From Pirellula sp. (GTDB lineage Bacteria; Planctomycetota; Planctomycetia; Pirellulales; Pirellulaceae), in assembly GCA_021736575.1 (NCBI GenBank), contig JAIPFP010000031.1, forward strand, positions 1 to 37,438: a DNA stretch of 37,438 bases. Reading direction: 5' to 3'. The notes below the pieces were generated by a model. It had not been told where the DNA came from and did not search any database. It was given only the letters and a program-made list of their open reading frames with translations. This document shows positions 31,664 through 37,438 of the stretch, piece by piece. Numbering within the stretch: position 1 is the first letter of the stretch; every line of letters begins with the position of its first letter. A program made the translations under genes and the position numbers.

Positions 31664-31985
31664 TCAAGCAGAGAATTTGAATTCACGGTGCCATGCGAGG
31701 TGATGTGGGTCGGGCCATAGCTTTGGATTCGATGGCAGCGCGATTCTTGAGCCTTGAAAAACACGTAACGACTTCTGGTTATGAGCTTCCTCTTCGCAAG
31801 AGTCATGCGAGACAATGATGCGATAGTCCTCGTCTAAAGACCAAAGCCCTTGGTCGAACATCCAGTGTGTATTCTTACAAAGCGCGATGCCATTCTTCGG
31901 ATCGTTGTTGCGAGATGCGGATAATTGGTGGATGTGCGCTGCATCAATAATTGAGGCACCACCCATAGTCGTAACGCGATAGTAT
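31664..31985 (-). pseudogene. HNH endonuclease, C-terminal fragment
   Basis: The minus-strand translation reads RVTTMGGASIIDAAHIHQLS, RNNDPKNGIALCKNTHWMFD and WPDPHHLAWHRE. AAHIHQ...NDPxNGIALCxxxHWxFDxG is the HNH_2-type nuclease core. Upstream of about 31985 the frame runs into the direct-repeat sequence and lacks the N-terminal part, so the gene is truncated. Restriction-like HNH proteins of this kind are common in defence and mobile regions. Confidence 0.65.
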
Positions 31986-32036
31986 AACCGCGAAAACCTA
32001 AGCTGCCTTACGCGAGTGTAGGGACAGGGCAGTAGC

Positions 32037-32103
32037 GACACACAACCATGACGGTTGCGTCGCATTTCCTTAATTGGAGGGGTGATGGTTGATTTGTTTG
32101 GTC
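32037..32103. repeat. Direct repeat B of about 66 bases (pairs with 31182-31247)
   Basis: Same element as at 31182-31247, in direct orientation and about 855 bases away. It flanks the HNH fragment on the other side. Confidence 0.75.
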
Positions 32104-32195
32104 GTTCTTGTTTCCATTTTCGGGATCGTTGCATCGTTCGCTTGAATTCTCTCATGGACGTTTTGCTAGGGTTCGACTTGCCCGTGCCGAGTTGT

Positions 32196-32384
32196 TTGAG
32201 CCTGGCACGGCGATGGCTGATGCTTGGTCCCATTCGCAAGAACCAGGATCAGTCTGCGAAAGAGCCCAATGACATCGAACGGAACTCGATTCGCAATGAC
32301 CCTGAAAAAGTCGCAACGATTCGAACTCGACTCAGCGACGTTTCTTGGTGGCTACGTTTTCTCGGTCAAAACATCGGGTCGCGA
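32196..32384 (+). pseudogene. RAYT-like HUH transposase, middle piece
   Basis: LARRWLMLGPIRKNQ, EPNDIERNSIRNDPEKVATI and LSDVSWWLRFLGQNIGSR match the middle of the same transposase family. The frame is interrupted after TCGCGA (32379-32384) by the MITE-like element at 32385-32501 and resumes at 32507. Joining the two sides restores QNIGSRANQEDREVGKFFQG without a gap. Confidence 0.72.
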
Positions 32385-32501
32385 TCGGGCTGTTGATTTA
32401 GTGAAGTCATTATTGGGTAAGGGCGGTACGACGGACTTCCAAGTCCGTCCATGGGGAATTCGACGGACTAGGAAGCCCGTCGTACCATTAAATCAACAGC
32501 C
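32385..32501. mobile_element. MITE-like element with terminal inverted repeats
   Basis: CGGGCTGTTGATTTA (32386-32400) and TAAATCAACAGCCCG (32489-32503) are perfect 15-base inverted repeats. Inner arms around GGTACGACGGACTTCC and GGAAGCCCGTCGTACC extend the fold, so the whole element can form one long hairpin. CGCGA occurs on both sides (32380-32384 and 32502-32506) as the likely target duplication. The element has no room for a transposase and must move with help from another one. Exact ends are uncertain by a few bases, because the duplication overlaps the repeat ends. Confidence 0.85.
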
Positions 32502-32506
32502 CGCGA

Positions 32507-32659
32507 GCCAATCAGGAAGATCGCGAGGTCGGAAAATTCTTCCAGGGACGCTATCGGGCTGTCCGCATTCTCGATGAACCTACGCTGTTGGCTTGCTCGG
32601 CCTACGTCGATCTCAATCCCATTCGGGCTGCCATAGCTGCGCGTTCAGTACGCATCTAG
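32507..32659 (+). pseudogene. RAYT-like HUH transposase, C-terminal piece
   Basis: The translation NQEDREVGKFFQGRYRAVRI and LLACSAYVDLNPIRAAIAA carries the catalytic-tyrosine region (AYVDLNPIRAA) of the family. It reads on from the middle piece once the MITE-like element is removed. It ends early at TAG 32657-32659, exactly where the left arm of another inverted repeat begins (32656), so the true C-terminus is lost. Confidence 0.72.
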
Positions 32660-32747
32660 CCACAAAAAATCACAAAAGCCACAAACCGGATGATCTGTTG
32701 ACTCGACTTTCAAACTTTTTGTGGACTTTGTGCCTTTTTCGTGGCTA
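32656..32747. repeat. Inverted repeat pair with 30-base arms
   Basis: The left arm 32656-32685 (CTAGCCACAAAAAATCACAA and on) and the right arm 32718-32747 (ending TTTTTCGTGGCTAG) are imperfect reverse complements, about 32 bases apart. It cuts off the transposase remnant and may be a small mobile or palindromic element. Confidence 0.65.
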
Positions 32748-32774
32748 GCAGGGCGTGTCGTTAAGCGGGTTGTC

Positions 32775-32793
32775 GAGTGTCCCTCTCCTCTCA
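32775..32793. repeat. 19-base dispersed repeat, copy 1
   Basis: GAGTGTCCCTCTCCTCTCA occurs here and again, identically, at 34799-34817. The two copies bracket the DinB and esterase genes. Confidence 0.6.
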
Positions 32794-32887
32794 CGAAAGC
32801 AGCCTACCGCTTTTTCGGTAAACCATTACCTTTTAGTCTTGTCTGAATGAATACTTTTGAAACATCAAACCATTAAGGGGTCTCACT

Positions 32888-33388
32888 ATGAGCACTGTCA
32901 AATACCTTCGAAACGGACTCGAAACCAGTCGAATAATGATCTTGAAACTTATCGACGACATGCAGGACGCACCGCTGCAGATGCCAACATCCAATGGTGG
33001 CAATCCGCCGCTCTGGATACTCGGCCATTTGGCATACTCAGAATCCAACATCATCGAACACATCATCCGAGGGAACGAAAATCCTCTTATCAAGTGGAAA
33101 GAAGTTTTTGGAGCTCAGCGCGAACCCTCGTCGAATCTTGATGACTACCCGTCTTGGAGCGAGGTTCGAGCAAAGTTTGATGAAGTTCGTGCGAACACGC
33201 TCGCGTTCGTAGACAGCTTGTCGGAAGGTGATCTAGCAACCGTGACGAAGAATTCGCCGCCGGGTCGGGAATCCATGTTTGGCACGGTCGGCGCATGCTT
33301 GTCAACTGCCGCGATGCACACCATGATGCATTACGGACAAGTTGCCGACTCCCGGCGGATGCTTGGTCGCAAGCCCGTTAATGCCTAA
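32888..33388 (+). CDS. DinB-family protein
   Basis: A 166-residue protein with the four-helix DinB/YfiT-like layout. It starts ETSRIMILKLIDDMQDAPLQ and shows ILGHLAYSESNIIEHII with the first metal-binding His, then AMHTMMHYGQVADSRRMLG with two more histidines near the C-terminus. The three histidines would hold a divalent metal. Family members include thiol-dependent transferases, but most have no proven reaction. AGGGG about 10 bases before the ATG is a fair ribosome site. It is intact although it sits inside a region full of mobile debris. Confidence 0.87.
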   Translation: MSTVKYLRNGLETSRIMILKLIDDMQDAPLQMPTSNGGNPPLWILGHLAYSESNIIEHIIRGNENPLIKWKEVFGAQREPSSNLDDYPSWSEVRAKFDEVRANTLAFVDSLSEGDLATVTKNSPPGRESMFGTVGACLSTAAMHTMMHYGQVADSRRMLGRKPVNA

Positions 33389-33432
33389 TCGAGAAACCAA
33401 CGCGTAAGGGCGGCTGAATCCCGGCTACGGCT

Positions 33433-33480
33433 TAGTCCACAGTGCCAAAGTAGCATTAGTCCACAGTGCTAAAGTCGCAT
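33433..33480. repeat. 24-bp direct repeat, two units
   Basis: TAGTCCACAGTGCCAAAGTAGCAT (33433-33456, shown here as its pattern TAGTCCACAGTG..AAAGT.GCAT) is followed by the same unit with two changes at 33457-33480, just beyond the stop of the esterase gene. Confidence 0.75.
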
Positions 33481-33491
33481 TCGCATCAGCG

Positions 33492-34466
33492 TCATTTGGC
33501 GTTAAGCGTAGCGATGAGGAAATCCGTTGGCGTGGCGTGTTTCACATTTGGAGCGCCTGGGTATTGAAGCTCGCAGTTGACGCCGGTTGCCTGGCAGTGC
33601 TCCTGGAGCTTAACACCGAAGTTCGAGGTGTGAGTTGGGTCTTTCTGATCCTGACCGAGGGCAGGAGGAGCGCTGTAGATTAGATAAACTGGAGGATCGT
33701 CTTTGCTAACAAGAGCATAAGGTGAATACTCTGCGATCCACGGCAGAATCTTTTCACGATCCGCAAGGAATTGATTGAAGGACGGAATGCCAAACGCATG
33801 ACCTCCATACTTGCTATTGGGGGTCCACTCCTTCATCTGTTGTGGATCGAGCGATGTTTGCGCTCCGGTCACAGCGGCACATTGCAGGCGCGAGGATTCT
33901 CGGGCAACCGGATCAATGCTTTTTGCATTAACGAGATCGTCGTGAAAAGCGATCCACAAGCTGGAACAAGCTCCTGCGGACCCACCGGCTGCACCGATAC
34001 GATCTTTGTCGATGTTCCATTCCGTCGCCTTACTTCGCACGAACTGCAATGCCCGCGCGGCATCGTAGAGCGGAATCTTTACCGGCGGCTTGATCGCTTC
34101 ATCGTCTGCCATTTTGATGAAGCGGTAATTGATGGCCGCCACGGAGATGCCTGCCTTTAGCAATGCAGCGACGTCGACGAATCGATCCACTCGCTCCTTT
34201 TCACCACCCTGCCATCCACCGCCGTGAATGACAAAAGCGAGCGGAGTAGGTGTGGATGATTCCGCTTTCCAAAAATCGAGAATGTGGCGTTCATGGTTGC
34301 CGTATCGGATTTCGGTGAGCGTGGGCTTTGGCACTGCAGCGGTGTAGGCTACTTTGCCCCTGGGCGAGGCTTTATCCGTTACTTTGCTCTTTGCTTTGTC
34401 TTGCGCTGCCAGAGGCTGAACGAGAACAAGGAGACTGGCAATAGTGAGTGCAATAACTTTCATCAT
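33492..34466 (-). CDS. Secreted alpha/beta-hydrolase (esterase/lipase, BD-FAE-like)
   Basis: A 324-residue exported hydrolase. The ATG pair at 34466/34463 gives a clean signal peptide (MMKVIALTIASLLVLVQPLAAQ); a longer frame upstream is not supported. The oxyanion-hole motif HGGGW is at 81-85 and the nucleophile elbow AAGGSAGA places Ser163. The C-terminal His is probably in NVKHATPTD, and the acid in the DDPPVYLIYSAPP region. The fold matches the hormone-sensitive-lipase/feruloyl-esterase-like (BD-FAE) group, which hydrolyses short acyl esters, including polysaccharide decorations. No carbohydrate gene is next to it, so substrate is open. Confidence 0.88.
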   Translation of the reverse strand: MMKVIALTIASLLVLVQPLAAQDKAKSKVTDKASPRGKVAYTAAVPKPTLTEIRYGNHERHILDFWKAESSTPTPLAFVIHGGGWQGGEKERVDRFVDVAALLKAGISVAAINYRFIKMADDEAIKPPVKIPLYDAARALQFVRSKATEWNIDKDRIGAAGGSAGACSSLWIAFHDDLVNAKSIDPVARESSRLQCAAVTGAQTSLDPQQMKEWTPNSKYGGHAFGIPSFNQFLADREKILPWIAEYSPYALVSKDDPPVYLIYSAPPALGQDQKDPTHTSNFGVKLQEHCQATGVNCELQYPGAPNVKHATPTDFLIATLNAK

Positions 34467-34871
34467 GAGCGGATCCTGGGGGAGGGATAGGCTATCTCGC
34501 GTACCGGTTCGAAACTTATGGAATAAGTCTTTGGAAGCACTGAGTAGGGTTGTAGCAAGCCTCAGTCTAGCAGAATCCGTCGGCTCAGTCCGATTCGCCC
34601 TCCCCAGTTGGCCAGGAATCTTACGCCGCAATGCGACACATCCCACCCGCTTCCATTTCCACAGGCCTGTGCTGGCCTACGTCTGTTAACTAGTCTGTCT
34701 CGATCACACGAAATCCAGCCAACCGGACGCTAACGCGTTTCGGCTCATAACGTCGCAAAAAGAGATGGGTCACGAGGTGGGGCTGGAGGGCCACACTGGA
34801 GTGTCCCTCTCCTCTCATGCAAGTTCTGATGGAAATTCCGGTATCGTTCTTTGGATGCTGATAAAAATATT
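34467..34871. other. Intergenic region with small palindromes
   Basis: No supported gene. CACAGGCCTGTG (34660-34671) is a perfect 12-base palindrome. At about 34719-34750, AGCCAACCGGACGCTAACG followed by CGTTTCGGCT resembles a short planctomycete intergenic palindrome family. The 19-base repeat copy at 34799-34817 also falls here. Confidence 0.45.
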
Positions 34872-35318
34872 CTATGCAGAGTCTCGAAGAACATTTAGAA
34901 GCTCCACGTCGTTAAGAACGATAACACCATGTGTTTGGCAATACTCAACAACTGCATGGGCGAGGATATCTTTATCAAGTGAGCAGAGGTACTGCGACGA
35001 GGAAAGGATGGCAGTCTCAACAACTGGATCATCATTTATATCGCGAGTTACTTGCGGGGCGGACTGAGCATCGACTTCGACAACGATGGATGCCTGCTGA
35101 ATTGAACGGACAAAAGCAGCGATCTTCTGGTCATCAAGTCGATGACGTTTTTGAAGTCGCGAATAGCTTAGGACTCGAACAAGTTCGGCAAGCATGAAAT
35201 CCGAAGTGCAGAGTTGGTGCTCGGATTTGACTAATTGGGTCAAAAGGTCGTCAGCCAGTCCATTCGGGGACATAACCGCACGAGCTATTACGTTCGAATC
35301 AAGGACCACTCGGAACAT
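34872..35318 (-). CDS. PIN-domain toxin
   Basis: A 148-residue PIN-family ribonuclease of the VapC-like or COG1569 type. The N-terminal RVVLDSNVIARAVMSPNG carries catalytic Asp7, LAELVRVLS provides Glu45, and the acidic pair in NDDPVVETAI plus LCSLDKDIL supplies the other metal ligands. Such toxins cut tRNA or other RNA when freed from their antitoxin. The ATG begins right after the antitoxin TAG, a typical two-gene module with the antitoxin first. The location in an area rich in decayed mobile genes fits transfer by horizontal exchange. Confidence 0.88.
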   Translation of the reverse strand: MFRVVLDSNVIARAVMSPNGLADDLLTQLVKSEHQLCTSDFMLAELVRVLSYSRLQKRHRLDDQKIAAFVRSIQQASIVVEVDAQSAPQVTRDINDDPVVETAILSSSQYLCSLDKDILAHAVVEYCQTHGVIVLNDVELLNVLRDSA

Positions 35319-35603
35319 CTACTTTTTGCTTGCTTTGATTGCCTCGTCCAACGCATCGGATAACTCAGTCTCCGTAGCCCCAGAATTTCGGATGTTTTCG
35401 TGTGCTTCAGCAAGCAGTCCGAGAAGATTATTTGCAGCTTGTTCCTTTTCGAGTGGTGACGGAACGACACCCGGCGAATAGGTCATAATAAAAAGCTTCT
35501 GGTCGGTCGCAATCGGAGCTCCAACCAGTTCCGATATCACTTCTCGTTGCATGGGAGTGATGGCGGAGACGTTTTTTGCGGCTGAGTGAGTCGTGGTGGT
35601 CAT
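35319..35603 (-). CDS. Putative antitoxin partner of the PIN toxin
   Basis: A 94-residue acidic protein encoded immediately before the toxin with no gap (TAG 35319-35321, toxin ATG 35316-35318). It has a short N-terminal region with Thr and Ala, a middle stretch (VISELVGAPIATDQKLFIMTY), and a helical Glu/Ala/Leu-rich C-terminus (KEQAANNLLGLLAEAHENIR) that probably wraps the toxin. I do not see a clear AbrB, RHH or Phd motif, so the DNA-binding part is unclear. The role rests mainly on gene order and size. Confidence 0.65.
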   Translation of the reverse strand: MTTTTHSAAKNVSAITPMQREVISELVGAPIATDQKLFIMTYSPGVVPSPLEKEQAANNLLGLLAEAHENIRNSGATETELSDALDEAIKASKK

Positions 35604-35898
35604 TGGGTGCTCGCGCCTTGATAAATGGACTTAGTGCATTCTAGCTTTTCTGGACCAGTAAGGCCAAACAATTTTTATTTTAGGTCTTGGTCGTGAAAGT
35701 ATAGAGTATCAGGTCACCGCATGTCTTTATGAGTTTGCAAGCGTTCTTACAACCATCAGCGTGGTAGTTTGCTGGGTCTGGCTTGCACCTTGAAAAAGGG
35801 CCACAAGCTCTTGAGGTTCCGAAAAGTGCCCCCGATTATGCCCCTGGTCTGAGCGGCGATTTTCGCATAACCCTTTTTTGAATGGCGAAATACGCGTG

Positions 35899-35943
35899 AC
35901 TGGTAATCCGTGTGTCCGTGGTTCGAGCCCACCCGGGGGAGCC
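35899..35943 (+). tRNA. Degenerate 3' half of a tRNA (Thr-GGT-like), possible att remnant
   Basis: CTGGTAA could be an anticodon loop with GGT, and GTGG-TTCGAGC-CCAC forms a T-arm with the standard T-loop. GGGGGAGCC follows in the place of the acceptor strand. No matching 5' half lies at the right distance: the left anticodon strand does not pair. I take it as a leftover of a tRNA 3' end, as tyrosine integrases leave at attachment sites. It is not a working tRNA. Confidence 0.4.
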
Positions 35944-35977
35944 TTAGTTTTTTCTACGGAAGAAACGCCGACAAGTT

Positions 35978-36016
35978 AACGCCGGACGACGAGAGATCGA
36001 CGCCCGGCGTTTTTCG
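35978..36016 (+). terminator. Intrinsic terminator after the tRNA-like remnant
   Basis: AACGCCGG (35978-35985) pairs with CCGGCGTT (36004-36011). Inner CG and CGA/TCG pairs with two mismatches close on a GAGA loop, and TTTTT follows from 36010. It is the best intrinsic terminator in the window and would end plus-strand transcription of an intact tRNA here. Confidence 0.75.
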
Positions 36017-36019
36017 TTT

Positions 36020-36271
36020 CTACCCGACGTTTCCCAGGGTTTCCGCCCCGCCAACTCTCTTGGGTGTTTCTAGTGGATAAGATTGGAGCGTCGGATCCGG
36101 TAGCTCAAGTACCGTCGGGAAATCAATGAGCACAGACTCGGGCGTAATTGCATCACCGAACCCGATATCCACTTGGATAGGAATACGCGCGGAATCAAGT
36201 TTGGCATCGAATCTCATTCGAATGCCCTCATACTCTTCATCTTCTTTCAACTTGGTGGCTAGGAACATCAA
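36020..36271 (-). pseudogene. AbiEii/AbiGii-type nucleotidyltransferase fragment
   Basis: The translation contains EEYEGIRMRFDAKLDSARIP followed by IQVDIGFGDAITPESV and DFPTVLELPDPTLQSYPLET, the central pattern of AbiEii-type toxins (type IV toxin-antitoxin, phage defence). Normal proteins have about 200-300 residues; this one has no N-terminal nucleotidyltransferase core, and after YPLET it slips into unrelated sequence (PKRVGGAETLG) and stops. It is a broken remnant at the edge of the accessory region. Confidence 0.65.
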
Positions 36272-36313
36272 CGATGAGCGAATTTCAGATCGTTACATTT
36301 CGAGCTGTTGGCC

Positions 36314-37438
36314 TTAACGTCGTTCAGGTAGCAGCGTGTAGTCCGGGAAGTTGCCGTAGGGCCGATCGCCCGGCTTACCACAGGTGACCGACTGCACCAA
36401 ATAGGGGCCGCCGACGAAGCAACCTTTCCACGACGCGCCCATGCCGCCGAAAACCTCATCGTTATCTCCGCGTGAGCGCATCTGGTTGATGCCTACTTTG
36501 AAGGAACGCAGTTCGGAGGCGATCTCGCGGGCTGTGGTCGGATCGTCGCAGGCGATCGATGAGACCAGGTTTCCGTTGGAGATGTTCATTTCGCTGATCA
36601 GTTCCTCGACCCGGTCGACGACCACGATCGAGTCGATCGGACCGAAAGGCTCGTTGTGATGAAGGCGGCAATTGCGAGGCACGTTCAGCAGCGAGATCGG
36701 CGCCAAGTAGGCCGAAATATCCTGTCCGGGGAGGAAGCGGTCTTCATTGAGCTCGCCCTCGAAGAGATTGATCGCTCCGGCACCGACCGCCTCCGAATAC
36801 ATCACTCGCAACTCCTCGACCTTACGCGGATTGATCAACGGTCCGAAGTCGAGATCGGATAGCGGCGCATCGGGGCTGTCGACGAGCAACGGATTGCCAA
36901 TCTTCAGCGACTTTAGGACCGGCAGGTAGACGTCCAGGAATCGTGGTAGGAGCGAACGCCGAACAACAAAGCGGACGTAAGCGGTGCACCGCTGCTTACC
37001 GTAGGCGTACCCCTTTTTGATTTGAGCGGCTAGGTCATTCCAATTGCTATAGTCCCAGATCCCATAACAATTGACCCCCTCCATCTCCAGCATGTATCGT
37101 TTATCTCGGTCGTAGAGGCTTGCGGCGATATCTCGACCGTTGGACTTGCCTCCCACAAAGGCCAATGCGTCGACGTCCTGGTTGCGGACCAATGCTTCGG
37201 ACAGTGCGCCTCCGGAACCGGAGACCAGCGAGACTGGCAGGCCGCAGCGGCGAGCGAGTGCAAAGCCGATGGTCAGCGAAAAGAGCCCGCCGTCAGTAGG
37301 AGTTTTTGCGATCACAGCGTTGCCAGCGAGCGCCTGCACCAACACGGAGTGCATCAGGACGGAGTAGGGGTAATTCCACGACGCGATGTTGGAGATCAGG
37401 CCCAGTGGCGTGCGTCCGGCCAGCATCGGCTCGATCTG
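36314..37438 (-). CDS. Aldehyde dehydrogenase family protein (5' truncated by window end)
   Basis: The frame is still open at the right edge (QIEPMLAGRTPLG), so about 374 residues of the C-terminal part are seen. Hallmarks are ISNIASWNYPYSVLMH (Asn/Trp substrate region), LEMEGVNCYGIWD with the catalytic-type Glu, GKQRCTAYVRFVV with the nucleophile Cys, HHNEPFGPI and FGGMGASWKG near the end. It should oxidise an aldehyde with NAD(P)+; the unusual spacing suggests a divergent subfamily. It looks more GC-rich than the region to its left, consistent with core chromosome beyond the accessory island. Substrate is unknown. Confidence 0.88.
   Translation of the reverse strand, partial: QIEPMLAGRTPLGLISNIASWNYPYSVLMHSVLVQALAGNAVIAKTPTDGGLFSLTIGFALARRCGLPVSLVSGSGGALSEALVRNQDVDALAFVGGKSNGRDIAASLYDRDKRYMLEMEGVNCYGIWDYSNWNDLAAQIKKGYAYGKQRCTAYVRFVVRRSLLPRFLDVYLPVLKSLKIGNPLLVDSPDAPLSDLDFGPLINPRKVEELRVMYSEAVGAGAINLFEGELNEDRFLPGQDISAYLAPISLLNVPRNCRLHHNEPFGPIDSIVVVDRVEELISEMNISNGNLVSSIACDDPTTAREIASELRSFKVGINQMRSRGDNDEVFGGMGASWKGCFVGGPYLVQSVTCGKPGDRPYGNFPDYTLLPERR

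Noticed and set aside
31664-32239. Full-length 191-codon HNH gene
   Set aside because: Only the part up to about 31985 resembles HNH proteins; the upstream part is translated from the direct repeat and transposase debris.
35821-35943. Complete tRNA gene
   Set aside because: CCCCCG at about 35828 could pair with CGGGGG at the 3' side, but the spacing to the anticodon is far too long and the anticodon stem does not close.

Overview
The window looks like the chromosome of a planctomycete, most likely a member of the Pirellulaceae. The strongest sign is the adjacent pair of a cytochrome/DUF1549/DUF1553 (PSD1-type) protein and a Tat-exported DUF1501 protein. Pro/Gln- and Gly/Met-rich lipoproteins, sparse strong Shine-Dalgarno sites, loosely packed genes on both strands and many short intergenic palindromes fit the same picture. 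The genus is inferred, not proven.

Layout. 1-3.4 kb: the 3' end of an unknown gene, a Pro/Gln-rich lipoprotein, then acyl carrier protein and FabF. 3.4-9.3 kb: HisA, a small secreted protein, an unknown protein, a single-domain CheY-like receiver, an adenosine-kinase-like PfkB kinase, an SDR oxidoreductase and a secreted SYLF protein. 9.6-14.6 kb: a membrane-anchored EEP-family hydrolase with pentapeptide repeats, a small lipoprotein, a short P-II protein, a FabZ-like hotdog protein, a small anchored protein and an Aas-like acyl-activating enzyme. 14.8-23.5 kb: a very Gly/Met-rich lipoprotein, the PSD1-type/DUF1501 pair, an RlmI-like 23S rRNA methyltransferase and a sugar-phosphate isomerase/epimerase-like TIM barrel. 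23.5-30.6 kb: a REP-like palindrome array, a TlpA-like thioredoxin, then a minus-strand operon (YtrA-type GntR regulator, ABC ATPase, ABC permease, membrane-anchored partner) whose genes overlap at their stop/start codons.

30.6-36.3 kb is an accessory graveyard. It holds an FG-GAP/VCBS-like fragment, a RAYT-like HUH transposase broken into three pieces, an HNH endonuclease tail, a MITE-like element with a visible target duplication, intact DinB and esterase genes, a PIN toxin-antitoxin pair, a degenerate tRNA 3' half with a terminator, and an AbiEii fragment. The last kilobase is the 3' part of an aldehyde dehydrogenase running off the window.

How the parts may work together. AcpP/FabF and, separately, the FabZ-like and Aas-like genes point to fatty-acid or lipid work. 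The GntR-ABC operon looks like an envelope-stress or export module. The PSD1/DUF1501 pair is a planctomycete hallmark of unproven function. I see no clear new multi-gene system. The best leads are the recurrent 15-bp in-frame minisatellites, the MITE insertion that can be reversed on paper to restore a transposase frame, the palindrome arrays alongside a dead HUH transposase, and the probable old integration boundary near 35.9 kb.
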